Source: Pelagihabitans sp037969055 (GTDB lineage: Bacteria > Bacteroidota > Bacteroidia > Flavobacteriales > Flavobacteriaceae). Taken from it: a stretch of DNA of 7,564 bases. Shown here in pieces: positions 1 through 5,710 of the stretch. The stretch lies in the NCBI GenBank assembly GCA_037969055.1, contig JBBKWR010000319.1, positions 1 to 7,564 on the forward strand, in the 5' to 3' direction. The stretch's first letter is position 1, and each line of letters opens with the position of its first letter. The notes below the pieces were generated by a model. That model searched no databases, had not been told where the DNA came from, and saw nothing but the letters and a program-made list of their open reading frames with translations. A program made the position numbers and the translations under genes.

Positions 1-542
1 TAAGGGTTTAAGAGGTCATTGGGGCCATAAGATCTGTTCGGCAAAAAAGGCAATATCAAAAGCGCGATGATGGTAAATTTTATAAATGCAAAGAGCTCTT
101 GAGAGGTAATATCGCTTATAACGGAATGAATCTTTGTCTTGAGGGAAAGCAAGGTCACTATAATGACCGCAGTCGCCACGGCGTCTTTGTAGAATTCGGC
201 AGAGACCATGATACCCAAAACAAAGGTGGTAATCAAAGCCAAATTAGTGGTCAATTCCTTTGTATACGTTTCTTCCTTGGAAAATTGGTTCAATCCCAAA
301 AAAATGATAAAGGTGCCCAAACCAACGATCAGCAGCCAAGGGGTCATAATTTCAGTGAGGCTACCAAGTACAAATCCTAACATGGAGACGATGGGAAAGG
401 TGCGGATGCCCGCAAAGCCTTTTTCCTTCTTCTGTTTGTCGTATTCGCGTTCCAGTCCTAAAATTAGGCCAATACCCAAACTCACGAGGATACCAAGAAG
501 ATAAGACCCCGTCATCTCATGTAAGAAAGTATTCGTTTGCAT
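1..542 (-). CDS. MgtC/SapB family membrane protein with DUF4010-type C-terminal region (partial)
   Basis: This is the N-terminal 180 codons of an integral membrane protein whose 3' end lies beyond the left edge. It opens with a hydrophobic segment carrying LGLERE at residues 28-33 and then GFAGIRTF at 42-49. That pair is the hallmark of the MgtC/SapB N-terminal domain. More hydrophobic segments follow at roughly 50-63, 68-82, 97-113 and 123-134. Near the edge, FLPNRSYGPNDLLNP (about 166-180) resembles the start of the DUF4010 domain that is fused to MgtC-like domains in many Bacteroidota and Proteobacteria. The ATG at 542 is the first in frame; an ATG nine codons later is an alternative. Upstream there is only an A-rich stretch, no clear Shine-Dalgarno. 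Transport substrate and function are not established for this fusion family. Unlike most other units in the window, no TGA-N6-TCA operator is visible before it. Confidence 0.85.
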   Translation of the reverse strand, partial: MQTNTFLHEMTGSYLLGILVSLGIGLILGLEREYDKQKKEKGFAGIRTFPIVSMLGFVLGSLTEIMTPWLLIVGLGTFIIFLGLNQFSKEETYTKELTTNLALITTFVLGIMVSAEFYKDAVATAVIIVTLLSLKTKIHSVISDITSQELFAFIKFTIIALLILPFLPNRSYGPNDLLNP

Positions 543-642
543 GTTTTCTTTTTGAATACAATTACCAATTGGCTACGTCAAGATATTATAATTTTAATAA
601 TATTCAGCTAATAAAAAAAATTTGAGATGTGTTGTGTGAGCC

Positions 643-708
643 CTGTATTTGACTTTTCAGCTCCATAATCATCAAGAATTTCGAACTGAAATTGACAGTT
701 AAATACAG
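643..708. repeat. Interrupted inverted repeat
   Basis: The outer arms CTGTATTT (643-650) and AAATACAG (701-708) are perfect reverse complements. Inside them TTTCAG (655-660) and CTGAAA (686-691) also pair, so the region could fold into a two-part stem around a 25-nt loop. An alternative inner hairpin, AATTTC (678-683) with GAAATT (688-693), competes. It lies 100-166 bp upstream of the MgtC-like gene on that gene's strand. It could be a leader structure, a degenerate element end or a regulator site; nothing here decides among them. Confidence 0.4.
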
Positions 709-721
709 TACATTAATAACC

Positions 722-733
722 TAGGCTAGCCTA
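722..733. repeat. 12-bp perfect palindrome TAGGCTAGCCTA
   Basis: TAGGCTAGCCTA is its own reverse complement and ends 28 bp before the GC-rich hairpin. It has no spacer, so it suits a dimeric DNA-binding protein better than an RNA hairpin. The role is unknown, and a chance palindrome cannot be excluded. Confidence 0.35.
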
Positions 734-761
734 CTCATTTTGTTATGGTCAATATATAATT

Positions 762-789
762 AGACCGGGACAGTTGCCCATCCCGGTCT
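762..789. terminator. GC-rich terminator-like hairpin
   Basis: AGACCGGGA (762-770) pairs perfectly over 9 bp with TCCCGGTCT (781-789) around a 10-nt loop. On the minus strand it is followed by the U-rich but interrupted AATTATATATT. On the plus strand only TGTTT follows. It is best read as the end of the leftward transcript predicted from the promoter at 970-1012. It could also stop read-through from the flavodoxin-like gene. It lacks a clean run of T, hence moderate confidence. Confidence 0.5.
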
Positions 790-966
790 TGTTTAAGGAA
801 TAAATAATGCGAATGGTACTTTCTATTATTTACCGTATACGCCCTTGTGGGGCCAACACGTGAAAATTAATTGGGCATCGTCGCACAATAGGAGCCTTTG
901 ATCAGTATGGCCTGAGAATTCCCCAAACCCAAAGCCAATTCATAAAGGGTCCGTTCCTTTAAATCT
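762..966 (-). ncRNA. Candidate ~205-nt transcript: small RNA, short-peptide mRNA or gene relic
   Basis: This unit is bounded by a predicted promoter (operator 1001-1012, -7 element 970-977, start near 966) and the hairpin at 762-789. No normal gene lies between them. The first ATG is at 943, after the AG-rich AAAGGAACGG. It opens a 13-residue frame rich in tryptophan (MNWLWVWGILRPY, stop at 902-904). The implied leader of about 23 nt matches the leaders predicted for neighbouring genes. A second, overlapping frame runs to the stop at 867-869 and contains LGLGNSQAILIKGSYC but has no ATG start. The two overlapping frames would also fit a frameshifted remnant. The extent is inferred wholly from promoter and hairpin positions. 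Confidence 0.35.
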
Positions 967-969
967 AAG

Positions 970-1012
970 CTAAGGTAGATGGTATTTACAACGTTTAAAA
1001 TGACCTAAGTCA
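970..1012 (-). promoter_or_regulatory. Crp/Fnr-like operator and class II promoter, orphan
   Basis: The operator TGACCTAAGTCA (1001-1012) has perfect TGAC/GTCA arms around 4 bp. On the minus strand, 23 bp downstream, lies TACCTTAG (970-977), one mismatch from the Bacteroidota -7 element TAnnTTTG. This is the same spacing as at the other predicted promoters in the window. On the plus strand no such element lies at that distance, so the site should fire leftward. Confidence 0.55.
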
Positions 1013-1061
1013 GTTCTATCATATTTTTTCTAATTTTTTGCCTAAGCTCAGTGATTTAGTT

Positions 1062-1089
1062 GTTCTTATCAAGAACCGCATTTACGGTT
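1062..1089 (-). terminator. Weak hairpin pair after the flavodoxin-like gene
   Basis: Two competing small hairpins overlap here. GTTCTT (1062-1067) pairs with AAGAAC (1071-1076), and AACCG (1074-1078) pairs with CGGTT (1085-1089). They begin 13 bp after the stop codon of the minus-strand gene. Neither is followed by a T tract, so termination is only a possibility. Confidence 0.25.
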
Positions 1090-1101
1090 GGTGTGATGAT
1101 C

Positions 1102-1701
1102 TTATTCATTCGCGATCCTTTGTGCGATCTGCCTGCCGAGCGTTTCGGCCTGAACCAAAGCAATAGTAACATTGCCCTCTTTTGTGTTTGTCTCGTCGTT
1201 GGGTTTCATGAGCCAGAATGACCGCGACTCCAATAATTGGACCTCCTTTTTATGGAGCATCTGTTCCAACTTTTTTTGTGATCTTTCAGTAGATCCACTA
1301 CCCACGGTAATGGCAACCACCTGCATCCCTTTTAATTGATCGTGGTCTTTAATATAGTTACCAATGGGCCAGTCTGGAGCCCAGTTATAGGTGTTGGCAC
1401 AAAATACAAACAGGTCGAAATGTTCCTTCCCCATCTTTTCGGCGGCCGCTACGGTAACCACTTTCGAAAACCATCCCTTTTTCCATAGGCCGGTGGCAAA
1501 TGCCGTGCACACTTGTTCATCCAGATTATAAAAGAGATCAGGATTATAGATCAACAGGGCTTTATAGCTACTGTTGGGTTCCCCAATAGGAATTATTTTT
1601 TCTGGACCCTTTCTTTCCGCGAGCAGCGTGAGCATTGTCCAAAGGACCGCTACAATGGCAACAACCATCAATAAGATCATCTTTTTGCTTTTTTTTCGCA
1701 T
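1102..1701 (-). CDS. Membrane-anchored flavodoxin-fold protein
   Basis: The product is 199 aa from the ATG at 1701. A lysine/arginine-rich start (MRKKSKK) leads into one membrane segment at about 8-28, so the rest is probably outside the cytoplasm or held at the membrane. The soluble part resembles the flavodoxin family: beta strand KALLIYNP (47-54), a helix, then strand FDLFVFCANTYNWAPDW (95-111), where the FMN-contacting second loop lies in flavodoxins, then GMQVVAITVGSGSTERS. The first loop (NPDLFYNLDEQ) lacks the usual T/S-rich phosphate loop, so FMN binding is not assured. An in-frame TTG at 1722 would add seven residues before the basic start; the ATG gives the more typical anchor sequence. 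The gene stands alone behind its own Crp/Fnr-like operator. Electron transfer is a guess from the fold. Confidence 0.7.
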   Translation of the reverse strand: MRKKSKKMILLMVVAIVAVLWTMLTLLAERKGPEKIIPIGEPNSSYKALLIYNPDLFYNLDEQVCTAFATGLWKKGWFSKVVTVAAAEKMGKEHFDLFVFCANTYNWAPDWPIGNYIKDHDQLKGMQVVAITVGSGSTERSQKKLEQMLHKKEVQLLESRSFWLMKPNDETNTKEGNVTIALVQAETLGRQIAQRIANE

Positions 1702-1733
1702 GGCATGCGGATTTGTATCCAAGATTATGCTAT

Positions 1734-1776
1734 CAAAGGAAGCATTACAACGGTAGGTATGGAATGATATAAATCA
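1734..1776 (-). promoter_or_regulatory. Crp/Fnr-like operator and class II promoter of the flavodoxin-like gene
   Basis: The operator TGATATAAATCA (1765-1776) extends to a perfect ATGAT-N4-ATCAT palindrome (1764-1777), very close to the FNR consensus half-sites TTGAT/ATCAA. After 23 bp on the minus strand comes TTCCTTTG (1734-1741), one mismatch from TAnnTTTG. The inferred start near 1730 leaves a leader of about 29 nt before the ATG at 1701. Confidence 0.6.
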
Positions 1777-1941
1777 TCATAATGGTATCTTGGTACATTA
1801 TACAAAGATAGATTGCATATACAATTACATGTTACCAAATAGTTGGTTTATATAACTTTAAGACTATTGGATTATCCGAGGGACAATTACGCAACTTTTT
1901 ATAAATGACTGTTGTGCAGCTGTTTGTTAAGTAAGGATTTA

Positions 1942-2397
1942 CTAGGACGTTCTCTGCTTTCCCTGTATGTCGAGTATTTTGATCCGAAACACCACAGGGG
2001 TACCTTCTGCATATAGTTTGCTGGAAAAATCGCTGATAAATTTTGGTTCATTGCCTTTTTCACGGCCCAGTAACTTTTTCACCCCCTGAGAAAATTCATG
2101 CAACATGTGTTTGGCATCGATGCCCTGTAGCTCCTCAAAGGCCCCATGTGCCAATACCGTTCGCCAAGACGCCACCGACTTGATCGCATCGACTTCAAAG
2201 GCTACCATATTATTATCCCGCATGGCCGAAATTTTATGCCCTTCCGAGGAATAACTGATAATACTGTTGGTCTCACTATCGTAATAATAGGTGACCGGTA
2301 CGATGTACGGACTTGACCCTACCAAATAAGCCAAATGCCCAATATGATTATTACTAAGTACTTCTATACATTCTTCGTTTGACAAATTAGCAATCAT
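1942..2397 (-). CDS. Pyridoxamine 5'-phosphate oxidase-related, Nim-like FMN-binding protein
   Basis: The product is a soluble 151-aa protein of the FMN-binding split-barrel superfamily, close in pattern to the nitroimidazole-resistance (Nim) group. Seen in order: IGHLAYL (19-25), PYIVPVTYYYD (30-40), an EGHKISAMRDN segment (52-62) matching the Nim EGRKIExLRxNP region, VAFEVD (65-70), and SVASWRTVLAHGAFEEL (74-90), where Nim proteins have ASWRSVxxxGRAE. Members are small flavoproteins that reduce assorted substrates. The true substrate here is unknown, and the name should not be taken to mean vitamin B6 synthesis or drug resistance. AGGAG (2399-2403) lies one base from the ATG at 2397, one of the better Shine-Dalgarno matches in the window. 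The gene is monocistronic, behind its own operator. Confidence 0.85.
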   Translation of the reverse strand: MIANLSNEECIEVLSNNHIGHLAYLVGSSPYIVPVTYYYDSETNSIISYSSEGHKISAMRDNNMVAFEVDAIKSVASWRTVLAHGAFEELQGIDAKHMLHEFSQGVKKLLGREKGNEPKFISDFSSKLYAEGTPVVFRIKILDIQGKQRTS

Positions 2398-2416
2398 GCT
2401 CCTACTTTTTATTGGA

Positions 2417-2459
2417 CAAATCTAGCCCATGTCTTGTATTTAACATATGACATTGGTCA
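2417..2459 (-). promoter_or_regulatory. Crp/Fnr-like operator and class II promoter of the Nim-like gene
   Basis: The operator TGACATTGGTCA (2448-2459) extends to perfect ATGAC/GTCAT arms. After 23 bp on the minus strand comes TAGATTTG (2417-2424), an exact TAnnTTTG element. No TTG element stands at the usual -33 position, as expected for an activator-dependent promoter. The start near 2413 gives a leader of about 16 nt. This is the clearest example of the set. Confidence 0.65.
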
Positions 2460-2505
2460 TTGTTTGGCGTAATGTACCCCTTACTTCCAACCGTAGGAAA
2501 AATAC

Positions 2506-2548
2506 TGATCTAAGTCATTGTAACCCCACGACCCTTGGGTTAATTTCG
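2506..2548 (+). promoter_or_regulatory. Crp/Fnr-like operator and class II promoter of the PepSY-like gene
   Basis: The operator TGATCTAAGTCA (2506-2517) has arms that differ at one position. After 23 bp on the plus strand comes TAATTTCG (2541-2548), one mismatch from TAnnTTTG. The start near 2552 implies a leader of about 54 nt, longer than for the neighbours. Together with the site at 2448-2459, each of the two divergent genes has its own operator. Confidence 0.55.
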
Positions 2549-2605
2549 AACATATGGACTAAGCAATATCCATATAACACTAATTATTAATTTAAACACA
2601 CGATC

Positions 2606-3115
2606 ATGAAAAAAGTAATATTAGGTTTATTGGCACTTGTATTCACGGCGCAAGCCTATTCACAAATCATTAAAACTGAAGAGCTGTCGGAGGTCGTAGT
2701 GGTTGCCACCAACTACAAATATTTGAATAATGTCGATTCTTGGGAAACCGCCTCGATACCGGTTGAACTGTTACAAAGAAAAGTAGCCGGGTTTAATCTG
2801 AAAGATTCAGAATATTATGACGACGATTATGATCTATATCATATTAGCTTTTTTATTCCACAGGGCAAGATTCTTGCCGCGTATGATAAAGATGGTAAAA
2901 TTTTACGCACCATTGAACGATATAATAATATAAAATTACCCATGGCTGTAAAAGAATCGATAGCGGACAAATACCCAAAGTGGATCATAACCAAAGATGC
3001 TTATTTGGTTAATTATACCGATTCCAAAGGCGCCAAAAAAACGTATAAGTTAAAGCTGGAAAATGGAGGGGAGACCATTAGGATAAAAATAGATGAGTAC
3101 GGTAATTTCCTTTAA
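2606..3115 (+). CDS. Secreted PepSY-like protein (putative beta-lactamase-inhibitor-like fold)
   Basis: The product is a 169-aa protein with a clear signal peptide (MKKVILGLLALVFTAQAYSQ, cleavage near 19-20), so it is exported to the periplasm or surface. The C-terminal half resembles the Bacteroidota PepSY-like/BLIP-like family (Pfam PF11396 type): FFIPQGKILAAYDKDGKILRTIERY (about 82-106), a helix AVKESIADKYPKW (114-126), then a strand pair around YLVNYTDSKGAKKTYKLKLE, ending DEYGNFL. This is the repeated strand-helix-strand unit of that family. Just after the signal, LSEVVVVA resembles the short motif found after the signal or plug region of TonB-linked proteins; its meaning here is unknown. 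Members have no settled function and no catalytic residues are evident. The gene stands alone, between its own operator and the terminator at 3183-3230. Confidence 0.75.
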   Translation: MKKVILGLLALVFTAQAYSQIIKTEELSEVVVVATNYKYLNNVDSWETASIPVELLQRKVAGFNLKDSEYYDDDYDLYHISFFIPQGKILAAYDKDGKILRTIERYNNIKLPMAVKESIADKYPKWIITKDAYLVNYTDSKGAKKTYKLKLENGGETIRIKIDEYGNFL

Positions 3116-3182
3116 CAACACAGGCCACGTAAAATCCGATGACATCGATTTACCAGCTTTTCCCAAATTGATTGGTTAGATA

Positions 3183-3230
3183 AAGATACCTTCCAGCGCA
3201 TTAAAATGTACTGGGGGTATCTTGTTTTTG
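3183..3230 (+). terminator. Rho-independent terminator of the PepSY-like gene
   Basis: AAGATACC (3183-3190) pairs perfectly with GGTATCTT (3216-3223). An inner CCAG/CTGG pair (3193-3196 with 3211-3214) lengthens the stem. GTTTTTG follows directly. It lies 67 bp after the stop codon and just before the ABC operon's predicted promoter, so it insulates the two units. Confidence 0.75.
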
Positions 3231-3235
3231 TATCT

Positions 3236-3278
3236 TGAACATTCTCAGTATTAGATTCCAATTTTTTCATTTACTTTG
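3236..3278 (+). promoter_or_regulatory. Possible Crp/Fnr-like promoter of the ABC exporter operon (weak operator)
   Basis: TGAACATTCTCA (3236-3247) keeps only the TGA-N6-TCA core; position 4 of each arm does not fit TGAY/RTCA. It is nevertheless followed, after the same 23 bp seen elsewhere, by TTACTTTG (3271-3278), one mismatch from TAnnTTTG. The start near 3282 leaves about 19 nt before the GTG at 3301. I looked for it at the predicted position, so it is weaker evidence than the five strict sites. Confidence 0.4.
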
Positions 3279-3300
3279 GATCGTCAATAACTTTTGTAAC

Positions 3301-4383
3301 GTGAAACACCTACTTCTTTCATTTTCTTTATTGTTTTTGTTGGGCTGTGGCAATGAACAGAAAAAAATTCAACCGGAGAAAATCAACCTGACCGAATCAG
3401 TTTACTCATCGGTTACCGTACAACCAGATAGCTTATATCAAGCATACGCGATCGTAGCGGGCATCTTGGACAACAATTTGCTGGAAGAAGGGGATTTGGT
3501 CAACAAGGGAACGCCCTTGTTACAGATTATCAACACCAGTCCAAAATTAAATAGCGATAATGCAAGATTGGCCATGCAATTGGCCCAGGAAAATTATAAC
3601 GGTAGTTCGGCCATCCTCGGTGGCATTGAAGATGAAATCCGTTCCGCTACCCTATCCTTGAAAAATGATTCCATCAATTATTTTAGGCAGAAAAACCTCT
3701 GGGAACAAAAGATTGGATCTAAGGTAGAATTTGATAATAGAAAATTGGCCTATGAAATTTCCCAAAACAATTTACAACTCCTGAAGAGTAAGTTTGCGAG
3801 AACTAAAAACGAACTTTCCACCCAGGTAGCACAAGCTAAGAACAATTACAAAACAGCACAGGTTTCCACCAAAGATTTTACGGTTACCAGTAAGATCAAT
3901 GGTAAGGTGTATGCCCTTTATAAAAACCGAGGGGAGAACGTGACGACCATGGAACCCTTGGCTTCGGTGGGTAGTGCGAATGATTTCATTATTGAAATGT
4001 TGGTGGATGAGGTGGATATTGTAAAATTATCGGTGGGTCAAAAGTCGCTCATCACTTTGGATGCCTATGGTTCCGAGGCATTTGAGGCCAAGATCAGAAA
4101 AATTTATCCCAGAAAAGACGAGCGTTCCCAGACCTTCAAGGTGGAAGCTGTTTTTATAGATCCGCCGAGTAAATTATATCCGGGACTGGCAGGTGAAGGC
4201 AACATCATCATTGCGGAACGCGAAGGGGTTTTGGCCATCCCTAAAGCCTATTTGATCGAAGGCAACAAGGTACGGACCAACGATGGGTTGGTGTCGGTAA
4301 AGATCGGACTCCAGAATATGGACAAGGTGGAAATTTTGGAAGGTATAGACCAAAACACTTCCCTTCTAAAACCTGAGGAATGA
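3301..4383 (+). CDS. Lipoprotein periplasmic adaptor (membrane fusion protein) of an ABC exporter
   Basis: This is a MacA/HlyD/DevB-type adaptor, which would link an inner-membrane ABC transporter to an outer-membrane channel. I start it at GTG 3301 (360 aa). From there the sequence is a textbook lipoprotein signal, MKHLLLSFSLLFLLGCGN, with lipobox cysteine C16. The in-frame TTG at 3235 would add 22 residues, bury the signal, and lie within the predicted operator upstream of the transcript start. Domains, numbered from GTG: first lipoyl half about 46-78 (GILDNNLLEEGDLVNKGTPL), a long helical coiled-coil about 85-189, second lipoyl half about 193-223 (INGKVYALYKNRGENVTTME), beta barrel about 228-305, membrane-proximal domain to the end. 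Its stop overlaps the permease start as ATGA. The transported substrate cannot be read from the sequence. Confidence 0.85.
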   Translation: MKHLLLSFSLLFLLGCGNEQKKIQPEKINLTESVYSSVTVQPDSLYQAYAIVAGILDNNLLEEGDLVNKGTPLLQIINTSPKLNSDNARLAMQLAQENYNGSSAILGGIEDEIRSATLSLKNDSINYFRQKNLWEQKIGSKVEFDNRKLAYEISQNNLQLLKSKFARTKNELSTQVAQAKNNYKTAQVSTKDFTVTSKINGKVYALYKNRGENVTTMEPLASVGSANDFIIEMLVDEVDIVKLSVGQKSLITLDAYGSEAFEAKIRKIYPRKDERSQTFKVEAVFIDPPSKLYPGLAGEGNIIIAEREGVLAIPKAYLIEGNKVRTNDGLVSVKIGLQNMDKVEILEGIDQNTSLLKPEE

Positions 4384-5642
4384 CCAATTGGAAAGTGATA
4401 CTCAATATCGCGAAGACCCATCTTCTGACTAAAATGAAGAGCACGGTCACGGCCACACTTGGGGTTACATTTGGTATCGGGGCCTATATTACCTTGGTAA
4501 GTTTTATGACAGGCTTGAACCACATGTTGGATGACCTGGTGCTCAACCAAACGCCACATATCCATATTTATAATGAAATAGAACCCTCCAAAGATCAGCC
4601 CATTTCTGTTTATGAAGAATTCAAGGAATCCTTTAACGTGGTCCATAGCATAAAACCGAAGCAAAGTCAAAGAAAAATTCATAACGCCCTGCCCATCCTT
4701 AACTACCTAAAAAATGATAAAAACGTAAAGGGGGCAACCCCGCAATTGAGGGCGCAGATTTTTTATCTGTCCGGCTCCATTGAGCTCGGAGGAAATATAA
4801 TAGGCGTTGATATCATGGAAGAAGTCCGGCTTTCGAACATATCGGACAATATCGTAGAAGGGTCAGCGGAATCTTTACGCAATAATGAAAATGGAATATT
4901 ACTTGGGGCCGGCCTCGCAAAAAAAATGTCGTTGGGCGTCGGAGACCGTGTGCAGATCAGCACGGTAAGGGGCGGCATCTTTCCCTTGAAAATTGTGGGC
5001 ATCTACCAGAGCGGGATTGCAGAAATAGATAATATACAGAGTTTCGTAAACCTAAAAACCGCGCAACGTGTGCTTGGGGAGGCACAGAATTATGTGACCG
5101 ATATCAATGTAAAATTGATCGACATCAGTCAAGCGGTACTTATGGCCAAGAGGATTGAACAACAATTTAAATTAAGGGCCATCGATATCAATCAGGCGAA
5201 CGCTCAATTCGAGACCGGGTCGAGCATCCGAAACATTATCACTTATGCGGTATCGATAACTTTATTGATTGTGGCAGGTTTTGGTATATACAATATTTTG
5301 AACATGCTCATCTACGAAAAAATGAAGGACATTGCCATCTTGAAAGCCACGGGCTTTTCAGGGCGTGATGTACAACTTATTTTTATGAGCCAAGCCATGA
5401 TCATAGGGGTCGTGGGTGGTATTTTGGGCCTTATCATTGGTTTTGTGCTGTCAAGGATCATTGATAAAATTCCGTTTAACACCGAGGCCCTTCCCACCAT
5501 TACTACCTTTCCGGTCAATTACAATGTATGGTATTATTTAATAGGGATCATTTTTGCGCTCATATCCACTTTCATTGCCGGGTATTTGCCCTCGAACAAG
5601 GCAAAACGAATCGATCCCGTACGCATCATTAGAGGAACCTAA
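4380..5642 (+). CDS. ABC exporter permease, FtsX/MacB-LolC type
   Basis: The product is a 420-aa permease with the MacB/LolC/DevC topology. One membrane segment at about 22-45 is followed by a large periplasmic domain (about 46-284), then three segments at about 285-308, 340-360 and 385-403. The cytoplasmic loop YEKMKDIAILKATGFSGRD (312-330) is the conserved FtsX-family coupling region, and the tail ends KAKRIDPVRIIRGT as is usual. There is no nucleotide-binding domain on this polypeptide, so it depends on the separate ATPase encoded next. The ATG overlaps the adaptor's TGA, implying translational coupling. The gene order adaptor-permease-ATPase matches cyanobacterial devBCA; the permease also resembles LolC/LolE, but the adaptor argues for export over lipoprotein sorting. 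Confidence 0.85.
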   Translation: MTNWKVILNIAKTHLLTKMKSTVTATLGVTFGIGAYITLVSFMTGLNHMLDDLVLNQTPHIHIYNEIEPSKDQPISVYEEFKESFNVVHSIKPKQSQRKIHNALPILNYLKNDKNVKGATPQLRAQIFYLSGSIELGGNIIGVDIMEEVRLSNISDNIVEGSAESLRNNENGILLGAGLAKKMSLGVGDRVQISTVRGGIFPLKIVGIYQSGIAEIDNIQSFVNLKTAQRVLGEAQNYVTDINVKLIDISQAVLMAKRIEQQFKLRAIDINQANAQFETGSSIRNIITYAVSITLLIVAGFGIYNILNMLIYEKMKDIAILKATGFSGRDVQLIFMSQAMIIGVVGGILGLIIGFVLSRIIDKIPFNTEALPTITTFPVNYNVWYYLIGIIFALISTFIAGYLPSNKAKRIDPVRIIRGT

Positions 5643-5645
5643 ATC

Positions 5646-5706
5646 GACTTTTGACCTTTGACTTTTGACTTTTGACTTTTGACCTTAGACCTTAGACCTT
5701 AGACCC
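5646..5706 (+). repeat. Heptamer tandem repeat (GACYTTW)8 inside the ABC operon
   Basis: Eight direct 7-bp units occupy 5646-5701: GACTTTT, GACCTTT, three GACTTTT, then three GACCTTA. A partial unit (GACCC) follows. The repeat fills almost the whole 68-bp gap between the permease stop and the ATPase ATG, ending five bases before it. The identical triplets within the array suggest recent slippage. Heptamer spacers of this flavour occur in Bacteroidota intergenic regions. Unit number here would change spacing, not reading frame. Confidence 0.9.
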
Positions 5707-5710
5707 AATA

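Larger units (their letters stand above)
543..1101. other. Long intergenic region without a convincing protein gene
   Basis: No reading frame here has a credible start, length and family resemblance. The region holds, from left to right: an AT-rich hairpin at 583-603 (arms ATATTAT/ATAATAT), an interrupted inverted repeat (643-708), a 12-bp palindrome (722-733), a GC-rich hairpin (762-789), an orphan promoter firing leftward (970-1012), and small hairpins just after the end of the flavodoxin-like gene. The longest minus-strand frame between the hairpin and the promoter is open from about 999 to a stop at 867-869 but has no ATG near its beginning. It could be a decayed gene fragment; I do not recognise it. 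Confidence 0.6.

Noticed and set aside
99..504. Two overlapping plus-strand frames (93 and 98 codons)
   Set aside because: They are antisense to the MgtC-like gene, whose minus-strand translation matches the LGLERE and GFAGIRTF motifs.
867..999. About 43-codon minus-strand frame ending at 867-869
   Set aside because: There is no ATG near its start, it begins before the predicted transcript start, and I do not recognise the translation, so it is not called as a gene.
1702..1722. TTG start for the flavodoxin-like gene at 1722
   Set aside because: The in-frame ATG at 1701 directly precedes the basic residues and membrane anchor and leaves a leader of usual length; the seven extra residues add no recognisable feature.
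2830..2841. TGATCTATATCA, matching TGAY-N4-RTCA
   Set aside because: It lies inside the PepSY-like coding sequence with no gene start in reach, so it is treated as a chance match.
4248..4682. Open frames on the minus strand opposite the adaptor/permease junction (144 and 71 codons)
   Set aside because: They lie antisense to two well-supported genes, have low-complexity composition and no family resemblance, and so are shadows.
5095..5127. Two further TGAY-N4-RTCA matches (5095-5106, 5116-5127)
   Set aside because: Both are within the permease coding sequence, far from any promoter. They show that the operator motif alone occurs by chance and that position and spacing carry the weight.
5646..5706. 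CRISPR-like array
   Set aside because: The 7-bp units are contiguous, with no spacers; this is a simple tandem repeat.
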